The position numbers and the translations under genes were made by a program. From NCBI GenBank assembly GCA_963513935.1, contig OY740769.1, forward strand, positions 34,313,120 to 34,377,119: a DNA stretch of 64,000 nt, written 5' to 3'. Below, in pieces: positions 37,602 through 50,700 of the stretch (positions are counted from its first letter, which is position 1; the number at the start of each line of letters is the position of its first letter). The DNA comes from Aphrophora alni. Lineage: Eukaryota; Arthropoda; Insecta; Hemiptera; Aphrophoridae. The notes below the pieces were generated by a model, which saw only the letters and a list, made by a program, of their open reading frames with translations, was not told where the DNA came from and ran no database searches.

Positions 37602-37810
37602 AGTAACCAAGTTATATTAATTTGTATTTCTCAATTTTTTCATTTAATCAAAATATAATACTGTAGTAAACGTAATGGTTTAAATAAAAAATAAACTAAC
37701 AGATTTCTACTATACTTACTTACACACATGGCACAAACGTTTTTATTCTCTAACACAAAAAAGTAAAAACGTAAGTGCTTCGTAGGATTACCTCTATCGC
37801 AACCATAAAA

Positions 37811-38011
<201 letters not shown>

Positions 38012-38629
38012 ACTCTTTATGTTTAAATAACAATTGGTTTAAGATAATATTTAGCGGAATATTTTTAATAAAATCTTGAGTAAGTTCAGTAGTTGTTTAT
38101 GTTTAAACAGTGACTTCACTTCAGAAGTTTGTCTAAATAAGCAATTCGTCCTACGTATATATTATAATAATGTTACATCGAAGATATAGTGTAGAGGTTC
38201 ATTTTTGTTTTCGTTTACCAATTACTTCCAATTTTTGATATTCTTACATTTACGTAGGAGAGAGAAAGTCATGTGGTGGGTCAATAAATCCGCCGAGTTT
38301 TTGTAATTATATCCATTTTGTGATCCCCTGTGTCAAAAAGAACTTTTTAAATGATGCCATCTGTTTGTTTGTTGTACACAAGTTCTCTACAGCCCAAGTG
38401 GTCCGATTTGAACCAAGTTTGGTATGCTGTTATATCTGGGTCATATCCCGAGATTTTTTTAAAAACTCAAAATATTACGATAGCTTCCACACACAAAAAA
38501 TACACTCTTTACAAAATCTGCTGCAGCGATAAAATTTGATAAAATTTTAATCAAAATCAGCCACTGAAGACTCAGAAAACTTATTGACCACCATCTCTTC
38601 CAAAATACCTATCGTAAGTTATGAGTTAT

Positions 38630-38728
38630 TGTCGTTGGTATCGTTGTCGTTGGCATCGTTATTGTTGGCATCGTTGTCGTTGGTATCGTTGTCAATTTCG
38701 TTGTCGTTGGCATCGCTGTCGTTGGTAT
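38630..38728. repeat. Imperfect TCGTTG-type short tandem repeat
   Basis: Repeats of TCGTTGTCGTTGGCATCG and variants. The minus strand reads as an Asn/Asp-rich peptide (NDNDAND-type), but this is likely a repeat artefact. Confidence 0.8.
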
Positions 38729-38799
38729 AGTTTCTTTTGTACGTAAGCACGACAAATACGATAAAAATTAAGATAGAAAGTAAAAAATTGGTACGCTTA

Positions 38800-39190
38800 T
38801 ATGGAATCCTATTGAATTTTAGAATATAGAATTGAAAATGTAAAATGGCGGCCATTTTAAACAGCTTTCTGTTCCTATCTTGAGTGTTGTTCACTATAAC
38901 ATACTAAATTTTACAAAAGTGTATAGATTTCTATTCTGTTTGTAATGACACAAACCCCACCACTCTAGGATAACAATAGGGAAAGTATTATCATAAATAT
39001 AATTTGGAATCCTCACCTTCCCAGAAAATGTTATCGTTGTATAGTTACAAGATCTGGCAGAGCCGTGTCACCGACAAGAGCATAGCCAATCGAAACTTCT
39101 TCAAATATGTACAGCTGCGATGACCGCGAGTGTAGATGAACGAAGCGAGTGGAGATGGTTTAGTATGTACATGTCTATGAGAGCCGTTAG
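38800..39190. repeat. Copy 1 of a dispersed repeat, second copy at 41840-42185
   Basis: The two stretches share blocks such as GCCATTTTAAACAG, an AGAGCATAG/CGGGCATAG segment and GTACAGCT(G/A)CGA(T/G)GAC, in the same order and orientation. Likely relics of one transposon family, not further classified. Confidence 0.5.
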
Positions 39191-39855
39191 GGCCTTGCCG
39201 ACATTAAGTAATTAGAGAATTACGACATTAAGAAAAACTGTATAATTGTTTTTAAAAAAAAACTGAGTAAGACCCCTGATCTGCAATAAAATATAACATT
39301 GCTTACAAGGCCCAAGAAACGAGCTTTTCTACAAGAAAGGACTTGGGTACAATGTAGATTATTAAATTATGTTGTCACAAACTTATTTTTATTTTTATTT
39401 CCGCTTAGGTTTTTTCGTGTATCGTCCAAACATCCGTTTCTCTCTTAAATATCGGTCTATGACCGGCCGATGCTGCTAAAATGATTAATTGTGTTGCTGT
39501 TATCAAACTCATTTCGTTTTATTAATTTCGTTTATATTATTTTCTTTTTCTTTAGTCCGTAGATAAAACAAACTGTTTTGTTTATTAGCTACACTAACTT
39601 CGTTATTTTTGTGAAGTTGCTCTAAGCTTTAATCAATTTTGTTCATCTTTCTTAACATTGATATATTATTTTTCTATGATATTAAAATATGTCACTTGAA
39701 ATAAGGAATACTTGTGGAAACTTCAATTATCAAATGAAGAAAAAGACTCACGCTTCAACAACAAACACTTTATTGGTGACTAAACAACATTTAAATGACC
39801 AAGCCATAAAAGTAGTACAACCGTAAAATTACGAGACCCTTGGTCAATGCTTTAT

Positions 39856-40004
39856 ACTCACAATAGCAGTAAAGAAACATTGTCCTTGACCCTTGTAGTT
39901 TAGTGGTACAAATGTTTGTGTCCATACAATAACTAAAATAATAATAGATATTGAATTCGTGTTTTGTTAATATATGTTGTTATGTCTTTGTTATGGAAAA
40001 CGTG
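39856..40004 (+). repeat. Left arm of a 150-bp inverted repeat
   Basis: Nearly the reverse complement of 41250-41401 (shared GTTTGTGTCCATACAATAAC, GATATTGAATTC and GGAAAACGTG). About 1.25 kb lies between the arms. Possibly the ends of a non-autonomous element, or two inverted copies of a repeat. Confidence 0.7.
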
Positions 40005-41249
40005 AAAGTTAGTGCTGTTTCCCCATTTCGTTATGAAAATCGTTGTTAATGATTAATAAAGAATTAAAAAAACAATATAAAATAATAAATACTTCTAAAA
40101 AAATAAAAATAAACACATTTATCTTCAAAGTAAAATATAACTAAAAGTAAATTATTATGCTATACAAAAAATCATATGTAAACACTCTCACACTCCCAAA
40201 CACACATACACTCAATAGAACATAATCGATCCTCAATGAACGCCTTTATAAGCTCAAACACACAAACATGATCCTATCTTAGGATAAATCATAATCGTAT
40301 AAGAAGAAATTCGAGATCGTGCAAATGTCTTTATTTAGACAATGTTGCTTGAGTTCTGTCATTATTACTAAGATAGAACGCAGCACGTGTTTATGATAGA
40401 CACTTTACCTGTGTATATTTTGCGAAGCAAAGCAGTGAGCATTAAGATTACACCCTAATTCAAATGATTTGATAGCAGATGTGTGATATCATTAATGATA
40501 TAATTGTTGCACAAACAACGCGCAAATATTTTACAGTTGATATTTAAAAAGTTCTGAATGTATACGAAATTTTATGTTTCATTTTCTAGAATAACTTATT
40601 CAAAGTTTCCTGTGGATGGTTGTATTATTAGGTCTGTACACGAATATTTTGTATTGTTTTATTAGTTACTGGACTTTGTGCTATCTTATATATTTTTTCA
40701 ATAGATGACTTGGAATAATGCCACTATTCCACAGAAATTCATCAAAATTGTAAAATCAGTTTACATAATATGCACCATAATAAATGTCAATACTCGTTTA
40801 TAATTATACGTTATTATTCTTGTTCTTACATATTATAATCAGTATAAAGAAAATTATGTCATGGACCAAAAATCAAAGTTGAGTGTTTAGAGCATAAATT
40901 AATTTTACTGTCTCATGAGTCCAAAAAAATAATGCTTGCAATGATATCTACCTGTCCGGCCAGCGTCTGTCTGTTTAGTGCTCTTCAGTCCGTTGATAAA
41001 TTTTAATCAAATTTAATTTGTGGGCATATTTAGCCATATCTCAAGAATTTTTCGACTTTAACGATTTTGAACAAATTTTTCTCCATTAAATTACAAAACG
41101 TATAGGTCATCTCTCCTGTTAAGTAACTGGTTTGTGGTAACAGATACATAAATAAAATAGAATCACATTTACTTCTACTAAACATGTATATAAATGCAAT
41201 AAAAATTGACAACTCTTTTGATAACCAAAGGGGGGAAAACACTCAATTA

Positions 41250-41401
41250 CACGTTTTCCTAAACAAAGTCATAACAACAACAAATCAACAAAACAAGAAT
41301 TCAATATCTATGTCATCATTTTAGTTATTGTATGGACACAAACATTTTTAACACTAAACTACAAGTGTCAAGGTCAATGCTTCTTTACTGCTATTCTGTG
41401 C
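41250..41401 (-). repeat. Right arm of a 150-bp inverted repeat
   Basis: Partner of 39856-40004. The interior (40005-41249) has no supported coding region. Confidence 0.7.
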
Positions 41402-41621
41402 ATAAATAAATTAAATTCACTATTAAATTTTGATGTGCTTTATAATATTTTATTAGAGTTTCAGTGGAAAACAGGACCTTATGGTCCTATTTTCGCCTAA
41501 AAAAATTAAGATAATTATTATTATAAGCGAGTTTATTTATAGAAATACTAAATAATGCGAGTAGAAATGTCAAATACGTGAGACATTGAATTGGAGATTT
41601 TTCCACTACATTTGACTCACT

Positions 41622-41659
<38 letters not shown>

Positions 41660-42205
41660 CTTACTCATAGCTTCATAAAAAATGATTTTCCCTTGTCTTG
41701 CACCAGAAAACAGAAAGTGCCATTTTCGTCACACGGTTCGTCATGGGCAGTTGTCCGCACATAAACACAATAAATTGGCCATAAACATTCAAAAAGAAAC
41801 ATGAAATGTGATGTAGGGAACTATAAGAGTGCTAATATAGAATGCTACTGAAATTCAGAAAAATCGAATTAAAAATGTAAAAGTGCCAGCCATTTTAAAC
41901 AGTTCTTTGTTGATAGTCGTGTATTATTCAAAGTATAACAAACTAAATTATATAAAAACTTGCAAATTTTTATTCTGAAATTCATGATATCAAAAAAATT
42001 TCTGTCAAATAGCTGGTCAAAAATGTAAGTTCAAACCCTAACCTTCTAAGAAATTGAGATATTTTTTTGCAGGGCCGAGTCACAGATACGGGCATAGTTA
42101 GTGGTAGCTTCTTCCCATAGGTACAGCTACGAGGACTGCCTATGCGACACTCTGACACAAGTCAAGCGAGTAAAGACTGTATAATATATAGATAATGGCC
42201 AAATA

Positions 42206-43307
42206 TACTGCCCACCTAAGCAAAAGTGCCGTAAGTCCAAAAATGTCAATTTTGAGTTAGATATGGTTTCCTACATTTTAGACCACGGGGAATCCAATGG
42301 ACTAGTCAAAATTGACGTATCTCCAACACATAATGAGATATTAGGGTTTCTATTGCAGTATGTCCAGTATAAAGTACCATGTTTCTAAGCAAGACTGCCG
42401 CAAGTACACAATTCTAATCAAAAGTGCAGTAACTCCGTTGGAGTTACTGCGTTTATGCTTAGACCTCTGTACTTACGGCAGTTTTGCTTAGCAGTTGGTG
42501 TACATACTGCAGTCTTGCTTAGTAGATGTTTAACAGCTGGTGAACATACTGCACTGTTTATTTGTTGTCAGTGAATTTTCGAGGTTATGTTTGGTTGCAA
42601 ATCAGTTTATTTTGAGTTACTGTGCATGTTAAGTATGAAGAGAAAATATATTTATAGTTGATATTTGTTTGTTTAGTGGACATTTAAGGTATTTAAAGTT
42701 AACGTATTTTGGTTTTTTTATGGAACATGAGTAATCTAAAGTGTAAAACTGTGTCAGCTCGTTCAAAACTTATATTTAACTTAGCTCTTGAAAGCACCAA
42801 GACGGGTTCAGATGAACAAGATGGATGGTAAATCGCTAACAGTTCTACCTAAAGATGATAATAATATATGTAGTGATTTATTAAAAACAAAGTCTAATGA
42901 AGAACCTGGACCGTCAAGTTTCAGTGTATGCCAAATATTGGCAGGAGACAATGTTGCAAATGAAACATTATCAGATACTGTTATTTTGCCAGTGGTACCA
43001 GAAAACCATATACTAGTGTTTGATATGAATACTAACGGCACTTAAAAAACAATTATTGAACACATTAACTAAGCAAAAGTGCCGTATGTACGGTATTTTC
43101 TTTATTTCTATTTTTTTAACCTATTAAACATTAAGGACATACAGTAAAACATCCCACATGTGTTTTACATAAATGCATCCAACAACTGAGTAAAAAAAAA
43201 ATATATTAGTGTCATATGAAATAATACAGCAATGTGGTAAACTTTAAACAATGTTTTCGCAAAATCCAATTTTTGGACTTACGGCACTTTTGCTTAGGTG
43301 GGCAGTA
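42206..43307 (+). mobile_element. Unclassified 1.1-kb element with 40-bp perfect terminal inverted repeats
   Basis: Both ends start TACTGCCCACCTAAGC and are perfect reverse complements for about 40 bp. The element is flanked by TA on each side (42204-42205 and 43308-43309), consistent with TA target duplication. Internally, TIR-like motifs (GCTTAG, TTACGGCAGT) recur at about 42385-42500 as a nested foldback, with a perfect GCAGTAACTCC-GTT-GGAGTTACTGC hairpin. A broken open region at about 42727-43045 encodes MSNLKCKTVSARSKLIFN, shifts frame, and continues DGKSLTVLPKDDNNICS and so on to NTNGT-stop. It is probably an internally deleted, non-autonomous copy of an uncharacterised DNA transposon. 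Confidence 0.85.
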
Positions 43308-43732
43308 TACGTCAAGACAGTAGTGATATACATAATTATACGGTTTATGTATAATATGTATGCATAACCAAACGTCGACTAAACTGTATAAGACATTTCG
43401 ACCTATCAATTTTAACGTTATCTTCAAGGCCCACAATATTTATTTTTGACATTACTTTTATATTTTTGGATCTGATTTATTATAATATTGGTACCATGAA
43501 AGGTTCCATCAATTTGTTTTACAAAGCAATAATATAATTACTTTTAACATTAAATTGAGAATCAATTATAAGAGTATCGTTTTTATTGTTCAATAAGAAT
43601 AGTAATAGTAGTTTAGTCGTAAGTATGGCAGTCCGCTATAATAAGACTGTCTTTTCTTTATAATTGACGTTGTGATATGAAAGTTAATTCCAGGTAGCTG
43701 TCGCAACACTACTAGTACGTAAGCAATACTGA

Positions 43733-44580
43733 AACATGTTAATGTGATTTGGTCACTGCCATAAAAAAGTAAACCTATCCCTTACTTAATAAATAAACCA
43801 CCACATGAGTTTACTAAAATGTGTTTTTATATGGATGAGGTTTAAGGTTATATTTAGGTCATTGTTTAAACAAAACACACAGATATTCTGTATAAGTCCA
43901 ACTATTACTGGTGGTTATTCAAGAACTATTCTTTACTCCTTTCAAGTTCCTAAAATTACAAATTGAAAGGCGAATAAACTGATTTTCCATGATAACAAAT
44001 ATTAAATTCATAAATTCCAAATATTACCAGCATTAAATGAACAGAGGATTATTGAGGAATACACGTGTACTATAAACATGGTTTTGTTTTATTAGAGTTA
44101 CAGTTCAGAAGAAAATGTTATGTGACAGATGTGTGTAATGCTTATTTGCTCTATTTGTTAAAGTTACAAAATAGTTTGTAGGCACAGGATTTAGTAGTAT
44201 CCGCAACCATAACCGCCATAACCGTAGCCGGGGTAACCACCATAACCATAACCGTATCCTGGATATCCACCATATCCAAATCCATCATAACCATAACCAT
44301 AACCTCCACAACCGCAAGGTTCAACGAAGGTTTCAACAACAGGTACGCAGGAGACAGTGGTAACTTCAGTGACGGGTTCGCAGCAACAGCAGTCGCAACC
44401 ACATCCGCAACCATATCCGTCATATCCATAACCATTACCGTAGCCGGGGTATCCACCATAGTATCCACCATAACCATAACCGTATCCTGGGTATCCGCCA
44501 TATCCAAATCCATCATAGCCATATCCATATCCACCACAAGAAGGTACGCAGTAGGTGTCTACATCTACTACAAGAGGTTC
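43733..44580 (-). repeat. Right arm of the G7/G8 inverted repeat
   Basis: Reverse-complement partner of 36655-37485, covering G8 from block A to its 3' flank. About 6.2 kb of repeat-filled DNA separates the arms. Confidence 0.85.
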
Positions 44581-45732
44581 ACAACCACCACAACTGTATC
44601 CACCATAACCATAACCGGGATATCCGTAGCCACCGAAATATCCACCATAACCTTCATAACCGTATCCACATCCTGAGGATACCTGTAAAATACAATAATT
44701 TGTTAGTTTTGATATTTTGTTTTTATGCTGAATGTGAATATCCAAATATACAGATTTTATTTACTTACAAAATTTAACAATATGCACGAGATTTATATAT
44801 AATTTTATAAAATTATCTTGTTATGGTGTTGATATTTTGTTTTTATGCTGAATGTGAATATCCAAATTCAGATTTAAATTTAGATACAATTTTAAACGTT
44901 ATGCACGAAATTTATAAATATTTTTTTTTCATTTATACAAGTTAACCAATAATTACAAAAACGTACTTAGGATAACTTTTTATTATATCGAACGAGTTCA
45001 ACATTTCATATTCATAAGGAAAATATTGTAAATACAAAGCATACCCAAAAGTCGGGCATTTAAAAAAAAATTGTATTAAAAGTACCAATACTAGTGAAGA
45101 AAAATACATCCATTTTTCTGTAAGGAAAATAAAACAGATAACCTAACCTATATTCTACTTATGGTGATTACTGAAAAGAAAATATTCAGATATAGCGTGT
45201 TATAAAAGTAGCCCTGTTTTACGTAAGAAGAGAAGCCTTGTGATCACTAAAGAATAAGTTCAAATAATAATCAAACAACAAACTAAATTAACATCAATAT
45301 TGAAAATCTTGTAAACAAATAATATTTACTAAAAAATCAATGATTCAATATTAATTTACAAACTTGTTTAGATTTTTAGTGTGTTCTGTTTTAAGGTTGG
45401 ATTTTGTGTTTTTGTGTGTGAGAATTTTAGTTCCTTGTTTAACTTTTTATCAAATCTCTTTTACAGTTTAGAGTATTGCAACAAATTATCTTGAAATCAC
45501 TAACATAATTAAAGGAGCATAATTATAACGTGAAGTGTACTATACACATTTAATATTTACATAAAATAAAATCAAAAGGTTGTAACAGAAAGTTAGAACC
45601 TGGTTTGCTCTTATTTTACATGAATAAATAGATTGTATATAAAAGTTAACTTTCAAGAAATATCTTTTAAGAACATACCTGGACGAAAGCGAAGAGTGCC
45701 AAAGCACAGACTGCTACTTGGAATGCTGCCAT
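44191..45732 (-). CDS. G8: secreted Gly/Tyr/Cys-rich protein with blocks A and B
   Basis: Exon 1 is 45679-45732 (MAAFQVAVCALALFAFVQ) and exon 2 is 44191-44682 (minus), with a 996-bp phase-0 intron. Product is 181 residues. VSSGCGYGYEGYGGYFGGYG is followed by block A at about residue 52 (CEPLVVDVDTYCVP), GYDGFGYGGYPGYG and GYYGGYPGYG repeats, the CDCCC cluster with block B at about 119, and a tail ending GCGYY. The N-terminal mature part resembles G9/G10, while everything from block A onward matches G7, so the gene looks like a mosaic. Minus AATAAA is at 44088-44093. Inferred secreted structural protein. Confidence 0.9.
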
Positions 45733-45776
45733 TTTGTTTCTTGTTTGCAAGTGTACCTGGTCTACCTAAGCGAATT

Positions 45777-45870
45777 CTTTTATACTACTTTTCACTGACA
45801 AGCATCTTTTCTTGAAGCACGATAGATCACTCCTGTAAGATTTCGCTCCGAATCGGTAAGATAGAGCACA
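45777..45870 (-). promoter_or_regulatory. G8 core promoter
   Basis: Minus: GATA box TGTGCTCTATCTTA at 45857-45870 (identical to G1 and G3) and TATAAAAG at 45777-45784. At the place of the ACGTG element it has CTATCGTGC, a diverged form. The leader carries GGTACACTTGCAA, as in the other genes. Confidence 0.75.
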
Positions 45871-47700
45871 GGTGATAATCTTTAAGATATTGCTTATGTT
45901 CACAGTATAGCTATCGTAGTAAAATAAAGCACGCAGATCTTATAGCTTTAGGCTAATCTAAGTTGAAGGCTGAATACTGTGAATATATTATAGGTTAATT
46001 ACCTTCATTTTCCCGTCAGTTTATCCAAATTTCATTATTTTGGATAATCGGCTTTGACGGAAAATTTAAGGTAATTAACCTATAATATATTCATTGAATA
46101 CACAATCCAGAAGGCTACACCAAACATCATGTTGAATACTGTACTTATCTTGTACTTTTACTATATTAATACTAAACTAAGTAATATCTTACATTAATTC
46201 AAATTTAATAAACTATGCAATAACTAACGAAAGACCAATATGGGTACTCAATTTTAGAATTAAAATTTGTAATCTATGTCATTATAGTTTGAAAAGGTTC
46301 TACAACAGAATCAATTACAGATATATAATATCTACCTTTTACTTAAAAGGTTGAATTGAATTTAGATTTCACTGAAGTTTGATAATTGCATTAGTCAATT
46401 GTAAGGGGATGTACATAATAAAATAGATAATTCTAATTATTAATAATTTAGGAAAGGTAAAATGATAATATTATATCCGATTTAGAAAAAAAAACCACCT
46501 GTTTTTTTTAATTATTACAGAGCAGATAATTTATAATAATAATTTATGTTTACCCTGAAGTCCGAATCTCTAGTACCAACATTCCTTATATATTTACAAA
46601 TATTTATTTGAGCTCTTTTTTTCTTCTTTTTTTTCCATTGCAATGGTCACCCTATATATAATACAATACAAATCAATAATTTTCACTCAATTTTGAGACG
46701 AGTTTAATTTCAATGGAAGGAACAAAATTCAGGAACAAATATTAAAAGGGTAGATTTTTACAACCAAATCATGTTGAGGCTCGTCATGCACTGTGAAATG
46801 TTTAAAAAATCTTTTTCTACGACGTAGTTATTTTTTTTTTTTAGTCAAACTTACTTTGTTCTTATTATTTCCCTTTGTCTACCTCCAATATCAGTGCAAA
46901 AAGGGTCCACTTTGCTTGTTTGTTGTGTGTCCCCTTGCCGCTAGTGGAACTCACTTCTAGAAACACTTAGGGCCTAAATCTGTTGACAGTTGTGTACAAG
47001 TTACAAAATTACTTAAGACCTTCTTTTTGAAAGAATGTGATTAGTGTCCTCGTCTTGGATGTGACGGAATAATTATTTTTTGCAAAGTTATTCATTGATA
47101 ATAAGTAATTGTGTATTTGCCATAATTTGCATATAGAAAAAATATTGCTTATTTTAGTTTTGTAGGGTCTGTTTTTACATATCACAAGCACATTTATACA
47201 TATTATATATGCAATAAATATTCATTTATGTATGTATTTACTTGTGTATTTATATGGCTAAATATATATAGGCTATAGTTTAAATAATCATTTTATTACA
47301 AATTGTAAAATTCAGTTTAAAGTTAGTTTAAATTTAAGTTTCTATTAATTGTTTATATTTTAATTGTTATTTATAATTTTTCATTGTAATTTAAATGTGT
47401 TGTTTTATAATAGGGTTAAATGGTAGAGAGGAATATTCAGTCCACACCTCGCACCATAATGAAGGAAATTCAAACAATCTACCTTATGTTATTTTGTTTT
47501 ATACCACACTAACTACTTTTGTTTTCTGATCTGGGTCCACGGTCTCTTCAGTTTTTATTATTTTTAACACTTGTGCATGAAGAACTCATGTATGACATTA
47601 AAATAGGTCACTTGAAATGAGAGAAACTAGTCTAAATCTCTATAAGAAAATAGAAAGAAATATTCAATTTTCCACAACGAACCCATGAAATTATGTATAA
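45871..47700. other. Upstream spacer of G8
   Basis: A+T-rich, no supported gene. Contains the foldback at 45981-46092 and transposon-like patches near 46900-46980. Confidence 0.45.
45981..46092. mobile_element. Small foldback element or palindrome with arms of about 52 bp
   Basis: GAATATATTATAGGTTAATT and the following bases are mirrored by the reverse complement ending at 46092. The outer 25 bp of each arm are perfect and the inner part imperfect, with a very short loop. It lies about 110 bp upstream of the G8 GATA box. MITE-like. Confidence 0.8.
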
Positions 47701-50700
47701 AACGTAGTTTCAATTACTAAATTTTCAGTTGTACTTAAATCTTTGTTACACTTATCTACGAAAGATTTGAACATTTTTTTTGCAGTTAGTCTTGACATTA
47801 CTTTTAATTTAATTTCATAAAATGTGTGAATTTTTAAACAATTAAAGATCTTGACTTATTCATTTAAACACATTTGTATTATAAATAAAAACTTTTTATG
47901 GGTAATTTAAATATTTTATTTTATTTCGTGATTAAAGTATCCGCCAATGGTTATTACATTTATGTACATAAATATATAGAACTAAATATCATTCCATTCT
48001 ATGTGTGCATTTGTACCCATAATAAGATGCGAATTAAGATCTATGTTTTTTTTTTTAAAAATATCTTTGCAACTGTCTTATATCAAAGTGTGGACCAGAA
48101 ACAATGAAATCTCGTCCCCTCAAAATATCTGTTTTTATGGTGTAATAAAATTTATCTAATTTAGTGATAGCTAATATGTTTAAAGAAGATAATAAACGAC
48201 AAATAATTTAATAATTCATATTAACATTATTATAATTTGTTGTTTTTGGACATTTGTCAGTATTAAGTTCAGAAATACAGTATAGTCATAAATTAAACAT
48301 TCTGTTACGATTTTACAGACAATACCTTTTACAAGTTTGTGGGCCAAATGTATTGGCTGATAAATTTCAAATTAGTTACTGTTTTAAATTGTTCTTTAGT
48401 AACAACTTACCGTCAGTAATGTTTCCCAACAGATTTTGTCTGCGTAAATATAAACTGTGTCCCGTATATGTCCTTTAATGTTTTCATCGATAGTCTAATA
48501 GTTAGTTATTGTAAAATATCGTAAACTGCAAAAGGTATAATCTAAAAATTAGAAAATTACTTATTACTCTCAAATGTTGACTATTTTAATTTAATTTTAT
48601 TCAAATTTGACATTTTGAGTAGTTTTTCAATCCTCTTCGAATATCTTTCAAATAATTACAATATACAGATAATTTATAACAGTCTCAGAAAGGTTTCATT
48701 ACCTGTAGCTTCTGTATTACTCTATACTACCTTATATTATTATATAGTTTGGCAAGTATAGTAATAAAAGTAGTAACTTACTATGCCAATAAGGTGCCTT
48801 TGAAATATTTTACGTTATGAGCACCAACGGGCACTCATCAAATTAGCATGAAGGACTCTACGAGGATTTTAGTGACTCTGGAGAGTATGGCAACGAGAAA
48901 GCAGACGAAGTGACAAAATATATTCACTTATTTTTGAGAGAATACCATATAGGATATCGATTGTATAAGAAGCTGAGTGCAAGAAGTTTACTTGCAGGAT
49001 GGGATGTAAGGCACCACGACAAGTGGAGTTGTAGAATGCATTGGTCATGAAAGAGTCCCATGAGCTAACATGTTACCTATATTCTTTGGTTCCACAGGTA
49101 CTATTGGATGACGTGATAAGGCACTGATAACAGAACATGCATTTCAACACAATATATAAGAGAGATGGACTAACTTGAGTGATCTGGAAAATTGAAAAAA
49201 ATTAATATTGAAGGATGGTTTCAGCAATTAGGATATTTGGTGCAAGGTGCTTGGAGTTTGGAACTGAAATATATGGATCTTCAGAAAATGGACCTAGTGA
49301 GGTTTCTCAGAAAGGTTCCATGGGCTGCCTCAAAGTAAAGAATAATAGTATACAGTTTGGAGATAAAAACATATTAAGCAAATAACGTAAAGAAAATTCA
49401 ATTCGTAATATGTTAGCGTATCAGCTACGTATCTTGTTATCATGCTATTTGCAGAGACTTGCTTTTAAAATTAATAAAAAATGAACTGTTATTTTTAACT
49501 GAATTTCAAAAATTTAGATGTAGTGCTTAACCATTTATGATAATAAATATCTTTGTCATTTATCGTTTTTGTTGTCATGTACAAGTGGATATAATTATTT
49601 AGATAAAAGATCTGTGTGAACTTATTAAAAGTTAATTACGAAGATACGTAAAAGATAACCTATAGGCCTGCAGATCATCCCTCAAAAACGCTTTAGAAAT
49701 CGAAATATTGACAGGATCAAGAATGTCGGTTCAAACCAATTTTAATCGAAAGTATATGACCTGTGAAGCTTTCAATTCAAAGTTACCCAAAATAACCAAT
49801 CGGAAGATGTTTATGAAGGGGAAAGTAGTCATTAAAAAAAAATCATTTTCAGTTTTCACTCGTTATCTCGGCTGTTTATAGATGTTTTAATTTGAAATGT
49901 TTACTGAATCATCTTTAAGCAATACTATAAATTAGGAATAATATAGTCCAAATTAAATACTCTAAACCATCGAATACTATATTATTTTGTGAGGGTCGTG
50001 AAAGAACAATAATTGGTCAACATGGACTTAGTAGGAAATATAAAAAAGAGTGACTATCTCAGACAACATAATAAAGGTGTAAATTCAGCTAGGTTGTCTC
50101 GGGATTACCAGACCCGTATTCACTATTCTGAGCCCCTCAGAGTTCTAATCTTTAAATACCGTTATACCCTGTCAATATAAACATCAAGTCAAAATTTAGA
50201 AACATTAAGTACACTATGTTTGCGCATTGTTTAAGCCACATATATTAATAACGATATCAAACTCCTGCAATAATATCACCTGAAGTATTGTCTAATCTTT
50301 AGGTACGTTACTGTGATACACAAACAAACATCTATCAGAAACACGCGTTGCGGTCTGTTTAAGAAATGATGAAACGTAAAGACACGATCTAGAATTACAT
50401 CTCGTGCGATTGTTATATATCCTAAAGATAGAACATTCTTGCGATTTTGTCATTGCTACCGCTCCAAAAGTATGAGGCCATAGTTGCTGTGTTTGCTACA
50501 TAGATGGCTTTGGTGATTTAAAATATAATATTAACGACTATTCAATGTTATCATCCTAGTGAAAACGCTAACATCAGACACCATTAATTATTCACTGATC
50601 CTACTCCTAGAAAACCTTATCACCAATTTTAACTCGCTGAATAATAAAGTATGAAGTATTGTTAGTAAGCGTTTTAAGGGTCGCAATTCGATCCGATTTT

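Noticed and set aside
38619..38894. Asn/Asp-rich minus-strand protein
   Set aside because: Its distinctive part is a translated TCGTTG-type short tandem repeat.
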